A DNA stretch of 64,000 nucleotides from the NCBI GenBank assembly GCA_021799355.1, contig JAJZAQ010000002.1, positions 53,655 through 117,654 on the forward strand, in the 5' to 3' direction. Each line of letters begins with the position of its first letter. Position 1 is the stretch's first letter. The DNA comes from Pseudomonadota bacterium. GTDB taxonomy: Bacteria; Pseudomonadota; Gammaproteobacteria; Burkholderiales; Burkholderiaceae_C. Below, one piece after another: positions 17,545-32,850 of the stretch. A program made the translations under genes and the position numbers. The notes beneath the pieces are model-generated. The model saw nothing but the letters and a program-made list of their open reading frames with translations, did no database searches and was not told where the DNA came from.

Positions 17545-18955
17545 ATACGACCAGGCTCTGCCCGCGGCGCATGTCGCCGGCGGCGAACACCTTGGGCACA
17601 TTGGTTGCGTAGCCGCTGCCGTCTTCGGTGCCGGCCTTGGCGTTGCCGCGGTGATCCTTGTCGACGCCGAAGGCGTCGAGCACGCTGCCGGCTGGGTGCA
17701 CGAAGCCCATCGCCAGCAGCACCAGATCGGCGTCGATGACGAACTCGCTGCCCGGCACTTCCTGCATGCGGCCGTCCTTCCACTCGACGCGGCAGGCCTT
17801 GATCTGCTTGACCTTGTTCTTGTCCTTGCCGGTGCCGGGGAGGAATTCCTTGGTCGCCACCGACCAGTCGCGGCTGCAGCCTTCCTCGTGGCTGGTCGAG
17901 GTGCGCAGCTTGATCGGCCAGTACGGCCAGACCAGCGGTTTGTTCTCCTGCTCCGGCGGCTGCGGCAGCAGCTCGAACTGGGTGACGCTGACTGCGCCGT
18001 GGCGGTTGCTCGTGCCCACGCAGTCGCTGCCGGTGTCGCCGCCGCCGATGACCACGACCTTCTTGCCGGTGGCCAGGATCTGACCCTTGACCTTGTCGCC
18101 GGCGTTGACGCGGTTTTGCTGCGGCAGGAATTCCATCGCGAAGTGGATGCCGTCGAGCTCGCGCCCGGGCACCGGCAGGTCGCGCGGCACTTCGGAACCG
18201 CCGGCGAGCAGCACGGCGTCGAACTCGGCCTGCAGTTGTGCGGGCGACAGCGTGTCCTTGGACAGATCGTTGATGGTCGCCCCCGGCCCATCCTTGGGCA
18301 GATCGCCGACCCGCACCCCGGTGCGGAAGGTCACGCCCTCGGCCTGCATCTGCGCGATGCGGCGGTCGATATGGCTTTTTTCCATCTTGAAGTCGGGAAT
18401 GCCGTAGCGCAGCAGGCCGCCGATGCGGTCGTTCTTCTCGAACACCGTCACGTCATGCCCGGCGCGGGCGAGCTGCTGCGCGGCGGCCAGGCCGGCGGGG
18501 CCGGAGCCGACGACGGCCACGCGCTTGCCGGTCTTGTGCCTGGGCGGCTGCGGCACCACCCAGCCTTCGGCCCAGCCGCGGTCGATGATGGCGTGCTCGA
18601 TCGACTTGATGCCCACCGGCGCTTCGTTGATCCCCAGCGTGCACGCCGCCTCGCACGGCGCCGGACAAATGCGGCCGGTGAACTCGGGAAAGTTGTTGGT
18701 CGAGTGCAGCACGTCGAGGGCGTTGCGCCAGTCGCCGCGCCAGACCAGGTCGTTGAAGTCGGGGATGATGTTGTTGACCGGGCAGCCGTTGTTGCAAAAC
18801 GGAATGCCGCAGTCCATGCAGCGGCCGGCCTGAATCTTGGCCTTGTCTTCAGGCAGCTCGTGGACGAATTCTTTCCAGTGCTTGAGGCGCACGGCAGGCG
18901 CTTCGTATTGCTCCTCCTGCCGCTCGAATTCCATGAAACCGGTGACTTTTCCCAT
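17468..18955 (-). CDS. gltD: Glutamate synthase (NADPH) small subunit
   Basis: 495 residues. It provides electrons from NADPH to GltB. The N-terminal segment carries iron-sulfur cysteines ([19 protein letters not shown] ~41-59, and [17 protein letters not shown] ~94-110). Two Rossmann folds follow: FAD-binding [21 protein letters not shown] (~146-166) and NADPH-binding [13 protein letters not shown] (~300). The closing [13 protein letters not shown] and [26 protein letters not shown] are family-typical. It begins 53 bases after the gltB stop, forming a gltB-gltD operon for ammonia assimilation. Confidence 0.98.
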   Translation of the reverse strand: MGKVTGFMEFERQEEQYEAPAVRLKHWKEFVHELPEDKAKIQAGRCMDCGIPFCNNGCPVNNIIPDFNDLVWRGDWRNALDVLHSTNNFPEFTGRICPAPCEAACTLGINEAPVGIKSIEHAIIDRGWAEGWVVPQPPRHKTGKRVAVVGSGPAGLAAAQQLARAGHDVTVFEKNDRIGGLLRYGIPDFKMEKSHIDRRIAQMQAEGVTFRTGVRVGDLPKDGPGATINDLSKDTLSPAQLQAEFDAVLLAGGSEVPRDLPVPGRELDGIHFAMEFLPQQNRVNAGDKVKGQILATGKKVVVIGGGDTGSDCVGTSNRHGAVSVTQFELLPQPPEQENKPLVWPYWPIKLRTSTSHEEGCSRDWSVATKEFLPGTGKDKNKVKQIKACRVEWKDGRMQEVPGSEFVIDADLVLLAMGFVHPAGSVLDAFGVDKDHRGNAKAGTEDGSGYATNVPKVFAAGDMRRGQSLVVWAIREGRQAAREIDRFLMGTTDLPR

Positions 18956-19008
18956 GACAAAACTCCGTGTGCTGTTGGCTCAAAGCGCCGCGCCCGGGCA
19001 GAGCGGAC

Positions 19009-23748
<4,740 letters not shown>

Positions 23749-23825
23749 GGCAGACCCCACAGAAATCGACGGGAAGTCTGCAATTTACTGCATCGCAGCA
23801 GGCGATGCAAGGAAAAGTTATTATT

Positions 23826-23877
23826 CTGTCCCCATTAAACCATCCACGCCTTTATTCGGCAATTTATTTGGGGACAG
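23826..23877. repeat. Inverted repeat CTGTCCCC / GGGGACAG next to a RAYT-type gene
   Basis: CTGTCCCC (23826-23833) and GGGGACAG (23870-23877) flank a 36-base AT-rich loop. AT-rich stretches beyond the arms resemble each other in part (TTATTCTGTCCCCATTA against TTAATCTGTCCCCAAAT, opposite strands). I recall TTAATCTGTCCCCA-type termini beside RAYT (REP-associated tyrosine transposase) genes in many proteobacteria. The right arm ends two bases before the stop codon of the RAYT-like gene, so the pair looks like transposase plus its DNA target. The local base composition is clearly more AT-rich than its surroundings. Confidence 0.65.
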
Positions 23878-23878
23878 A

Positions 23879-24601
23879 TTAAATATCGACTGCGGGCGAA
23901 CGCTGCGTCCTGCCGCGCTGCACGGGCAGCAGACGGCGGCCGCTCTCCTGTTCGAGCTGGCGCAAAAAACCAGCGTCGCCGACAGCCGTGCCGCGGCGCA
24001 AGGCGGCGTCGAGCGCGCTGCGCGTGGCCGCGTCCAGACCCTGTTCCACACGCTGACGGTAGGCCGCCTCGCGGGCGAACGGCGTGTTGCCCAGATCCCA
24101 GTACGCCGCGGGCGGCCACAGGCCGGGCGCCCCCGCCGGGGACGGCGAGTCCCCACAGTGCGCGCCGCGGCTGCTCCAGGCGCCGGCATCCGCCGGCGGC
24201 GCAGGCGCTGCGGCATCGGCGGACAGATCGACCCAGAGCATCGCCGCCAATTCCCAGTCGCCGGGCTGCACCACGGCGCTGCGGAAACGTCCGGCCCACA
24301 GCGCCGCGCCGGCAGTTCCGCAAGCACCCGCGCGCGACAGCACCCGGCTGCTACGCCGCGCCAGCGTCTGCACATAACTGGACAGCGCAGCCGCAGACGC
24401 CGGGGTCAGCAGCAGCCGGATGGACGCAGGCAGGATGGCGTAGGCGTGCAGCCGGATCGTTGCCGCGTCCAGACCATCGCGCAGCCAGCCCACGCACTGC
24501 GTGCGCTGTGCCGCACCGGCCAGCGGAAGGGACCCGGCGATGGCCTGCAGCTGCACCAGGTGAGCAAACCCCGGCCGGCAAAACCGCGGCTGGCGCGCCA
24601 T
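23879..24601 (-). CDS. Degenerate REP-associated tyrosine transposase (RAYT/Y1-like), catalytic residues lost
   Basis: 240 residues. The frame of a RAYT protein is clear: MARQPRFCRPGFAHLVQ at the start, LHAYAIL mid-way, ALWAGRFRSAVV, and YWDLGNTPFAREAAYRQRV with the basic C-terminal domain. But the metal-binding NHVH of active relatives (HAYVLMPNHVHLL) reads LPASIRLLL, and the region of the catalytic tyrosine (GRRYVRYFN-like) reads RRSSRVLSR. The single-strand nuclease should be dead. The reading frame is intact and uses host-like codons. The gene starts seven bases after cbpM and ends two bases from the inverted repeat at 23826-23877. Confidence 0.72.
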   Translation of the reverse strand: MARQPRFCRPGFAHLVQLQAIAGSLPLAGAAQRTQCVGWLRDGLDAATIRLHAYAILPASIRLLLTPASAAALSSYVQTLARRSSRVLSRAGACGTAGAALWAGRFRSAVVQPGDWELAAMLWVDLSADAAAPAPPADAGAWSSRGAHCGDSPSPAGAPGLWPPAAYWDLGNTPFAREAAYRQRVEQGLDAATRSALDAALRRGTAVGDAGFLRQLEQESGRRLLPVQRGRTQRSPAVDI

Positions 24602-24608
24602 GCGCTGC

Positions 24609-24956
24609 TCAGAACGCGCGGGGGTCGGCGCGGCCGTGCAGCGCACGGCGCAGCATGGCGATCTCGTCGAGCAGGTCGAGCACCAGCGCTGCCGCCGCCG
24701 GGTCGAGGTCGAGCTCGCGCTGCAGGCGTAGCGCCCGGCGCGCGCGCGTGGCCGATTCGCCGCTGAACCGCCACGGCGGCGGCTCCGCCGCGCTGCCCGC
24801 CGCGGGCAGCGGGTCGATGACCCCCTCCTCGACCAACTGCACGATCTGCGTGCGTTCGACGCGGCAGACGGCGCACAGCTCGTCCAGATCGATTTCGGTC
24901 TGCTCTTCGACGACGGTGCCGCACAGCGGCACGACGGTGTGGGGTGCGGTGTTCAT
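24609..24956 (-). CDS. cbpM: Chaperone modulator CbpM
   Basis: 115 residues. CbpM binds the J-domain of CbpA and inhibits its co-chaperone activity. The N-terminal half contains the MerR-like helix region TEIDLDELCAVCRVERTQIVQLVEEGVIDP, and the C-terminal helix (RRALRLQRELDLDPAAAALVLDLLDEIAMLRR) is the usual second half. AAGGAG precedes the ATG. It begins only two bases past the cbpA stop, the standard cbpAM arrangement, and is followed seven bases later by the degenerate RAYT gene. Confidence 0.9.
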   Translation of the reverse strand: MNTAPHTVVPLCGTVVEEQTEIDLDELCAVCRVERTQIVQLVEEGVIDPLPAAGSAAEPPPWRFSGESATRARRALRLQRELDLDPAAAALVLDLLDEIAMLRRALHGRADPRAF

Positions 24957-24958
24957 CT

Positions 24959-25918
24959 TCAGGCTCCTTGCTGCCGCTGGGCGCGGGGGTTGAACGTCGG
25001 GCAGGCGCGCTGCAGCTGCTGGTAGGCGGCGCGCGCAGCGTCGCTGTCCGCCGGGGGCAGGACGATTTGTGTGACCACGTACAAATCGCCTGGCGTCGCC
25101 CCGGGGATGCCGCGCCCCTTGAGCCGCAGGCGGCGCCCGGACGTGGTGGTCGGCGGAATTTTCACCGCCACCGGACCGTCGGGCGTGGGTGCCTGCACCT
25201 CGGCGCCGAGCGCCGCCTCCCACGGCGCCAGCGGCAAATCGACGAACACGTCGCGTCCCTCGACGCGGTACAGGCTGTGCGGGTTGAAGCCGATTTCCAG
25301 GTACAGATCGCCCGGCCCCCCCTCTCCTACTCCCGGCTCGCCCTGCCCGGCCAGGCGGATGTGCTGGCCGGCGCGCACCCCCTTGGGGATTTGCACCTGC
25401 AGCGTGCGCTCGCGCGTCACCACCCGGCCCTGCGCGTCGATTTCCGGCATGCGCAGCGTCAGCGTGCGTGTGGCGCCGCGGTACGCGTCTTCCAGATCGA
25501 TGAACACCTGGGCGTGATGATCCTGACCCCGCAGGTGCACGCCCTGCGTGCCGCGCCCCCCCGCAGCGCGGCGCGCAGCCCCGGCGCGACCGAACAGGGC
25601 CTCGAAAAAGTCGCTGAAATCGGCTTCGTCCCCGGGCATGCCCCCGCGCTGCTCGAAACCGGCGCCCCAATCCGGCGGCGGCTGGAAATCCTGCCCGGCA
25701 CGCCAGTTGCTGCCGAGCTGGTCGTATGCCGCGCGCTTTTCCGGATCCTTGAGCACCTCATACGCCTCGCCGAGTTCCTTGAACTTGGCTTCCGCGCTGG
25801 GTTCCTTGTTCACATCGGGGTGGTATTTGCGGGCCAGCTTGCGGTAAGCGCGTTTGATTTCGTCCTGCGTGGCGCTGCGCTCCACACCCATGACCTTGTA
25901 ATAGTCTTTGTAATCCAT
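24959..25918 (-). CDS. cbpA: DnaJ-type co-chaperone CbpA
   Basis: 319 residues. The J-domain (~1-70) holds the HPD tripeptide in [19 protein letters not shown] that stimulates DnaK ATPase. A Gly/Arg-rich linker follows, then two C-terminal peptide-binding beta domains ([31 protein letters not shown] ... [37 protein letters not shown]). No zinc-finger repeats are present, which separates it from DnaJ. It heads the cbpA-cbpM unit. CbpA also binds nucleoid DNA in E. coli; whether it does here is unknown. Confidence 0.94.
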   Translation of the reverse strand: MDYKDYYKVMGVERSATQDEIKRAYRKLARKYHPDVNKEPSAEAKFKELGEAYEVLKDPEKRAAYDQLGSNWRAGQDFQPPPDWGAGFEQRGGMPGDEADFSDFFEALFGRAGAARRAAGGRGTQGVHLRGQDHHAQVFIDLEDAYRGATRTLTLRMPEIDAQGRVVTRERTLQVQIPKGVRAGQHIRLAGQGEPGVGEGGPGDLYLEIGFNPHSLYRVEGRDVFVDLPLAPWEAALGAEVQAPTPDGPVAVKIPPTTTSGRRLRLKGRGIPGATPGDLYVVTQIVLPPADSDAARAAYQQLQRACPTFNPRAQRQQGA

Positions 25919-26260
25919 CGTGCGGTCCTGTGCTGGAAAGATTCACCGAATCAGATAGGGGCTGCGGGCAAAATTGCAAAACCTGCTACTGCATTGTCCG
26001 CCGTGCGCGCAGCGCTCGACAAGACCAGGCCGACTCGCCGTAAAATATCAAAAAATTGTCATCGCGCCGCTGCGGGCGGCGCGTAGCCGGCTGCTAGGGC
26101 AAAGGCGCGGCCCGATGAATACGCCAGTGCATGCGCGGTGAATCGCGCAGACGAGCGCGGTGTCCCTGCCGCATGCGGCCTGCAGCCAGCCGCCCCCGCG
26201 GCCCGGCCACCTGACAGCGATCGCGCAGGCCCGACCCCGGCTGCCCTCACACACCCTCGG
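25919..26260. other. Divergent promoter region between cbpA and rhlE with hairpin
   Basis: 342 bases without a supported gene. It contains a -10-like TAAAAT at 26041-26046 with an imperfect -35 candidate TCGACA at 26016-26021 (spacing 19, long). A GC hairpin follows (CGCGCCGC / GCGGCGCG at 26063-26083, 5-base loop) about 180 bases before the rhlE ATG. The hairpin could be a structured 5' leader of the rhlE message. All of this is tentative. Confidence 0.45.
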
Positions 26261-27709
<1,449 letters not shown>

Positions 27710-27719
27710 CGCCGCAACA

Positions 27720-27735
27720 CGCGCCGCGCGGCGCG
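27720..27735. repeat. 16-bp perfect palindrome between convergent rhlE and fimV-like genes
   Basis: CGCGCCGCGCGGCGCG is its own reverse complement and lies 10 bases after the rhlE stop. With no T-tract it is not a classical terminator, but a very stable GC hairpin between convergent genes may help end transcription from either side. Confidence 0.35.
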
Positions 27736-27775
27736 CGGATCAGCAACGGGCGACGGTGGCAGCGTTCGCGTCCCC

Positions 27776-29806
27776 TCAGCCTGCAGCCGCAGCCCCGCCG
27801 GCGTGTGGCGACAGACTGAACTGGCCGGCGTCGGACGATGAATCCGCCGGCGGCGCAGGCGCGGCGTCGGCCAGCGGCAGTTCGAAATCCAGATCGAGCG
27901 TCTGTGCCGGCGCCGCGCTCGCCGGGTGCGCCACAGCCGCACCGGGCACGGCGTCGGGGAACAGGTCGCGCGCCACGGCATAGAGCATGAGCAGATCGCG
28001 GTACGCCGGCAGGTCGAACCCCATGCGGTGCTGGTTCGGATCGTCGAGCAACATGTGTTCGAGCACGGTCACGCTCTGCGGCGTGCCCCACGACTGGGTG
28101 ATCAGCGCCATCGCGCGGTCGTAATCGGTGAGATCCCGCCCGGGAGAGCCGGGCGCCGCCTCCTGTCCCCACGGCGGCACGGCGACGTTGAAACGCCGCT
28201 CGAAACGGGTGTAGAGCGCGTCGAATTCCTTTTTCCGTCCGTGCTTGCGGTAGAGGTCGAACAGCAGCAGGTAGGGCAACGCGAAGCTGTCGCTGGCGCT
28301 GTCGTCGAGCGATTTTTCCAGCAGCGCCATTGCCCGGTCGTCGTCGCCCATGTCGATGAAGTACTCGGCCAGATGCCCGGCATCCATCAACTCGTCGACC
28401 TGCACCTGTTTGTCTTGCGCCAGCGGCTGTAAAAACCGCGAATCCCAGTCATCACCGGGGTGGCCCCAGGTTTGCGCCGGCGGCCCCTCGGCCAGTGGCG
28501 TCGCCGCGGGTGCCGGCACATCGATGTGCGGCTGCAGCGGCCGGCCGTCGAGCTGCGACGGCAGACCAAACGGCATCGCCGGCGGCGGCATGGTCGAGCG
28601 CTGCGCCGGGGGTGACAGCGTGCTCTGCGGCACGGCTGCGGCCTGCAGCCCAGGGTGCGGCACCGCGGCGGCATCCGCCAGCGGCCAGCCGGGAGTGGCG
28701 GCAAACGGATGGTCTGCCGCGGCCGCCGTGGCCCCGCGGCGCCACAACCAAACGCTCAACAGCAGCAACGCCACCACGGCTGCCGCGAGGGCATACAGCC
28801 AGGCGGCGGGCACGCTGCCGGCACGCACCGCGGCGAGCTCGGCCTGCGTCTGCTGCAGCTGCTGCGACGCCTGCGCAAACTGCCGCTGCAGCACCTCGGC
28901 GCGCGCCTGCAACGCCTGCATCTGCTGCAAGGTGGCCGGGTTGCCGTCGCTGCCGGCGACCACGGCATCGAACACTAGCTGGCGCAGGGCGTCGAGCCGG
29001 GCGCGCTGCGCCGCAGTCACCGTGGGCAAAACCGGAGGCAGCGCCACGGCCAGCCGCAGCGCAGGCATGTCCACGGCAACCGCCGAGCCGACGTCACCCA
29101 GTTCCAGGCGGCTGTGCGCCTGCGCCCGGGCGGGGCGCTCGGCCACGGTGGGCGACGCCGCCGTCTGCCGCGCGAGCGGCGCGTGCCGCGGCGTGGCGAT
29201 CTGCGGCTTCAGCGCCGCAGGGTGCACCACGGCGGGGACGGTGGACACAGCCGTGCGCCGCGCCGCAGTCGGCGGCACCATCGGCGCCGTCGTCGCTGCC
29301 GCAAGCGGTGCGGATGCGGTCGTCGCCGCCAGGGTGGCGGGCTGCGGTGCTCGCGCGCCCGGCACGGCCACGGCGCTGCCCGCCGTCAGCGGCAGCTCGG
29401 GCCTGGGCGGGTCGACCAGCACGGTGTAGATCTGCGTGCGCTGAAACTGGCAGCCCAGGTGCAGGCGCACTTCGACGATCGGGTCGCGCAGCGGTCTGCC
29501 GCTGTGCACCAGCAGCGTCAGGCCGCCTGCGGTCGGGCTGGCCGACACCGACAGGGCGCCCAGGCCGCTGCCCAGATCGCCCGCCGGCGCGGCTTGCACG
29601 CAGGACAGCGGCAGCGACTCGCCGGCATCCAGACGCAGCGGGATTTCCATGCGCAGCGGGCGGCCGAGTTCGGCACGGGTCTGCGCCGCACCGATCATCA
29701 GCGCCCAGGCCGGCTGGCATGCGGCCACCGTCAGTCCGAGCGCGGCGGCGGCGCGGCGCAGCCGGCCCCCACACCAGACATCAGCGAAGCGAAGCTCAAC
29801 GGGCAT
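27776..29806 (-). CDS. FimV-like pole/pilus assembly protein
   Basis: 676 residues with the FimV layout. A signal sequence (~1-35) is followed by the FimV N-terminal beta domain (MIGAAQTRAELGRPLRMEIPLRL; LTLLVHSGRPLRDPIVEVRLHLGC). A long Ala/Pro/Thr linker, a coiled coil (~320-345, QALQARAEVLQRQFAQASQQ) and a transmembrane helix (~355-375, AAWLYALAAAVVALLLLSVWLW) come next. The cytoplasmic part has TPR-like repeats (DELMDAGHLAEYFIDMGDDDRAMALLEKSL). I see no LysM domain. FimV-type proteins support polar type IV pilus assembly; the pilMNOPQ operon is in this window but 26 kb away. Confidence 0.83.
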   Translation of the reverse strand: MPVELRFADVWCGGRLRRAAAALGLTVAACQPAWALMIGAAQTRAELGRPLRMEIPLRLDAGESLPLSCVQAAPAGDLGSGLGALSVSASPTAGGLTLLVHSGRPLRDPIVEVRLHLGCQFQRTQIYTVLVDPPRPELPLTAGSAVAVPGARAPQPATLAATTASAPLAAATTAPMVPPTAARRTAVSTVPAVVHPAALKPQIATPRHAPLARQTAASPTVAERPARAQAHSRLELGDVGSAVAVDMPALRLAVALPPVLPTVTAAQRARLDALRQLVFDAVVAGSDGNPATLQQMQALQARAEVLQRQFAQASQQLQQTQAELAAVRAGSVPAAWLYALAAAVVALLLLSVWLWRRGATAAAADHPFAATPGWPLADAAAVPHPGLQAAAVPQSTLSPPAQRSTMPPPAMPFGLPSQLDGRPLQPHIDVPAPAATPLAEGPPAQTWGHPGDDWDSRFLQPLAQDKQVQVDELMDAGHLAEYFIDMGDDDRAMALLEKSLDDSASDSFALPYLLLFDLYRKHGRKKEFDALYTRFERRFNVAVPPWGQEAAPGSPGRDLTDYDRAMALITQSWGTPQSVTVLEHMLLDDPNQHRMGFDLPAYRDLLMLYAVARDLFPDAVPGAAVAHPASAAPAQTLDLDFELPLADAAPAPPADSSSDAGQFSLSPHAGGAAAAG

Positions 29807-30028
29807 GACCAAACGGCAAAAATGGCCCTCTCTGGCGGGCCGGACAAATGGAAAACAATGTATCACCCTGCACTTTGGCACGCGCCTTGGCGACCACGCC
29901 CGCTGCACAATGACGTGAAATATTTAACGTTTCCGTGACGCACTGTCGGCATTGCCCAACAGCGGTGACGGCAGGCTGCGACCTTGTGCCTATGATCCGC
30001 AGTCATCGCCACCGTTTCTGCCGCCTTC

Positions 30029-30676
30029 ATGAGTGCCGAACTCCGCGCCGAACGCCAGGGCCACAGCCTGGTGCTGCAACTGCATCATCCGGAAACGCGC
30101 AACGCGTTCAGTACCGCGCTGGGCGCGGCCATGCTCGAAGCGCTGACCACGGCGCAACGCGACGCAGACATCCGTGTCGTGGTTCTCACCGACACCGCGC
30201 CGCACTTTTGCAGCGGTCTGCAGCATGCCGACGCGCTCGGCACGCTGCACGACTGCATCCTGGCGTTGCGCGACTGCGAGCCGCTGGTCGTCGGCGCGTT
30301 GCACGGCCTGGTGCGCGGCGCGGGCGCGGCGCTGGCGCTGGCGTGCGACGTGCTCGTCGCTGCCGACGACGCGCAGCTGCAACTGCCCGACCCGCTGCTG
30401 CCGCATACCGACGTCGGCGCCGCGCAATGGCTGGCCGCACGGCTGCTGCCGCGCATGGCGTGCAACGAGGCCGCGCTGCCCGGCGCCGGCTTGTCCGCAG
30501 CGCGGCTGCACCAGCTCGGTGTGGTCAACCAGTTGTGCGCTGCGGGGCTGAGTCTGCACGTCGCGCTGCAGCGCGCCGAGTCTTTGGCCGACGGCCGGCG
30601 CAACGCGCTGCCGGCACCACCGTGGCCCGCCGATGCGCTGTATGCCCATCTGGCGCGGCAAACCGGCAACGACTGA
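30029..30676 (+). CDS. Enoyl-CoA hydratase/isomerase-family protein, active-site glutamates not conserved
   Basis: 215 residues, shorter than the usual 255-260 of crotonases. Crotonase blocks are present: LQLHHPETRNAFSTALGAAM, oxyanion-hole segment APHFCSGLQHADAL, and GLVRGAGAALALACDVLVAADDAQLQLPDPLL. Aligned by eye with rat mitochondrial hydratase, Glu144 (GGGCELA) falls on Ala and Glu164 (QPE) on Asp, so ordinary hydration is doubtful. The C-terminal helices are cut short. It starts an apparent operon with an acyl-CoA dehydrogenase-like gene 10 bases downstream. Confidence 0.8.
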   Translation: MSAELRAERQGHSLVLQLHHPETRNAFSTALGAAMLEALTTAQRDADIRVVVLTDTAPHFCSGLQHADALGTLHDCILALRDCEPLVVGALHGLVRGAGAALALACDVLVAADDAQLQLPDPLLPHTDVGAAQWLAARLLPRMACNEAALPGAGLSAARLHQLGVVNQLCAAGLSLHVALQRAESLADGRRNALPAPPWPADALYAHLARQTGND

Positions 30677-30686
30677 GCCCGGCCCG

Positions 30687-31883
30687 ATGGACGCCGCGCC
30701 CTCCCCGCGTGTCAGCACGCTGCACACCCGTCTGCACCGGTTTTTGCAGACGGTGCTGTTGCCGCAGGAGGCAGCGGTCAACGCCGCGTGGCGACTGGCG
30801 GCGACAGACGGCGGCGCCGCGCTGTCGGCGCTGCTGGCGCCGATGCAGCAAAAAGCGCAACTGGCCGGGCTGTGGAATCTGTTTCTCCCCGCCTCGACGC
30901 GCGCGCCGCAGGGGCTGAGCCACTGGGAATATGCGCCGATGATCGAAGCCATGGGGCAAGCCGCCTGGGCTGCCGGCGTGTTCAACTGCGCGCAGCCCGA
31001 CGCCGCGACCATGCAGCTGCTCGACAGTTACGCCAGCGAGGCGATCAAAGATGACTGGCTCGACCCGATGCTGCGCGCGCAGTCGCGTTGCGCCTGGGCT
31101 GCGGCCGAACCCGACGCGTCGCTGTATCGGCCCGACTCGTTGCGCACCGAAGCCCGGCGCGACGGCGATGCCTGGGTCGTGCACGGCAGCAAAACCTGGG
31201 TGCACGGGCTGTCCGACGCACGCACCAGCGGCCTGCTGGTGCTGTGCCGCACCGATGCCGACGCCGCGCTGCACCATCAGTTCAGCCTGCTGCTGGTGCC
31301 TCGCTCCGCCAGCGGCGTGCTCGCCGGCCGGCAGCTGCACGGCTGGGCGGCGCCCTCCCCGCCTGCAGACGTGCGCTTCGACGGCGTGCGCGTGCCGCTG
31401 CACCACGTCATCGGCGAGCCCGGGCAGGGGCTGGACATGCTGCAGATGCAGCAACGCCTGACGGGCCTGCACGACGCGCTGTGGGCGCTGGGCGCAGCCG
31501 AGCGCGCGCTGCGCCTGCTCATCGGCCGCCTGCAACAGCCCGCCGGCGAATCCCCGGCGGTACACCATCCGCTGTGGCAGCAGCGCATCGCCCAGGCACG
31601 CATCGGGCTGGACACCACGCGCATGCTCGCCCGCCGCTGCGCCTGGCAACTCGACCAGAACGACGGCGACCTGCCGCAACAGGAACTCGCCATGCTGCAG
31701 GCGCAGGCGCTGCCGCTGGCGCTACAGACCGTGCAGTGGAGCGTCCTGGCGCACGATGCGCAGGCGTTCGACGACACCCTGCCGCTGGCCGGCTGGCTCG
31801 CCCGGCTGCAACTGCTGCAGCAGCTGGCGCCGCCGGCACAGGTGCTGCAGGCGCACATCGCGCAGGGCGAACTGCTGCGCTGA
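30687..31883 (+). CDS. Acyl-CoA dehydrogenase-like protein (ACAD10/11 branch), divergent
   Basis: 398 residues. It resembles ACAD11-type dehydrogenases: an N-terminal helical part, LWNLFLPASTRAPQGLSHWEYAPMIEAMG, an altered substrate/FAD motif CAWAAAEPDASLYRP (usually MTEPxVASSDA), VRFDGVRVPLHHVIGEPGQGLDM, and LHDALWALGAAERAL. The C-terminal segment where relatives carry the catalytic acid (ADGPDEVH) reads APPAQVLQ, so the base may be missing. The family oxidises acyl-CoA with FAD. It is co-directional with the hydratase-like gene before it and the FAH-family gene 53 bases after it. Confidence 0.8.
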   Translation: MDAAPSPRVSTLHTRLHRFLQTVLLPQEAAVNAAWRLAATDGGAALSALLAPMQQKAQLAGLWNLFLPASTRAPQGLSHWEYAPMIEAMGQAAWAAGVFNCAQPDAATMQLLDSYASEAIKDDWLDPMLRAQSRCAWAAAEPDASLYRPDSLRTEARRDGDAWVVHGSKTWVHGLSDARTSGLLVLCRTDADAALHHQFSLLLVPRSASGVLAGRQLHGWAAPSPPADVRFDGVRVPLHHVIGEPGQGLDMLQMQQRLTGLHDALWALGAAERALRLLIGRLQQPAGESPAVHHPLWQQRIAQARIGLDTTRMLARRCAWQLDQNDGDLPQQELAMLQAQALPLALQTVQWSVLAHDAQAFDDTLPLAGWLARLQLLQQLAPPAQVLQAHIAQGELLR

Positions 31884-31936
31884 AAATCCGGCCACGGCGC
31901 ACAATCTTCGCCGCCACCGATGCCAGAGGAGACCGC

Positions 31937-32794
31937 ATGAAACTCGTCCGCTACGGCCGCAACGGCCACGAACGCCCCGGAATGATCGACGCGCAGGGCC
32001 GTCTGCGCAGCCTGGCCGCTCAGGTGCAGGACATCGACGCCAGCGTGTTCGGCCCGGCGGGCCAGCGCTGGCTGCGCCGCCTCGACCCGTCCAGCCTGCC
32101 GCTGGTTCCTGGCCGCCCCCGGCTGGGCGTGCCGTTCGTCGGCATCAGCAAATTCATCGCCATCGGGCTGAACTACCGCGATCACGCGGAGGAAGCCGGC
32201 ATGCCCGTGCCCACTTCGCCCATCGTGTTCACCAAGTGGACGAGCTGCATCAGCGGCCCTTACGACGCCGTGCTGCGTCCGCCGGGGGCGAGCAAGCTCG
32301 ACTGGGAGGTCGAACTCGGCGTGGTCATCGGCCGCACCGCGCGGTTCGTGCGCGAGGCCGACGCGTTGAAGTACGTGGCCGGCTACTGCCTGGTCAACGA
32401 CGTGTCCGAACGCGCCTACCAGCTCGAACAGGGCAGCCAGTGGAACCTGGGCAAGGGCTGCGACACCTTCGGCCCGATCGGCCCGTGGCTGGTCACCCGC
32501 GACGACATCGACGACCCGCAGAACGTCGATTTGTGGCTCGACGTCAACGGCGAGCGCATGCAGCAGGGCAACACGCGCAACATGGTGTTCGGCGTGGCGT
32601 TCCTCGTGGCGTACCTCAGCCGCTTCATGACGCTGCTGCCGGGCGACGTCATCGCCACGGGCACGCCGCCGGGCGTCGGCATGGGGCGCAAACCGCCGCG
32701 CTATCTGCAACCCGGCGACGAGGTCACGCTGGGCAGCCCGCAACTGGGCGTGCAGCGCCAGCGCATCCGCAACGCGCCGCAGCGCCCGGCCTGA
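31937..32794 (+). CDS. Fumarylacetoacetate hydrolase-family protein
   Basis: 285 residues. Members cleave or decarboxylate 2-oxo acids with a divalent metal. The FAH core is complete: FIAIGLNYRDHAEEAG (~75-90), PIVFTKWTSCISGPYD, DWEVELGVVIGRTAR with metal-ligating acids, YCLVNDVSERAYQ, GKGCDTFGPIGPWLVTRDDI, GDVIATGTPPGVGMG. These match bacterial ureidoglycolate lyase-like / 2-hydroxyhepta-diene-dioate isomerase-like proteins, so exact substrate calls would be unsafe. AGAGGAGA precedes the ATG. Confidence 0.92.
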   Translation: MKLVRYGRNGHERPGMIDAQGRLRSLAAQVQDIDASVFGPAGQRWLRRLDPSSLPLVPGRPRLGVPFVGISKFIAIGLNYRDHAEEAGMPVPTSPIVFTKWTSCISGPYDAVLRPPGASKLDWEVELGVVIGRTARFVREADALKYVAGYCLVNDVSERAYQLEQGSQWNLGKGCDTFGPIGPWLVTRDDIDDPQNVDLWLDVNGERMQQGNTRNMVFGVAFLVAYLSRFMTLLPGDVIATGTPPGVGMGRKPPRYLQPGDEVTLGSPQLGVQRQRIRNAPQRPA

Positions 32795-32850
32795 GCCCGC
32801 CCTCGGGCCGCTGCCGCCGGCACGTCCCGACGGCCCTGCCCGGCTTTCGG

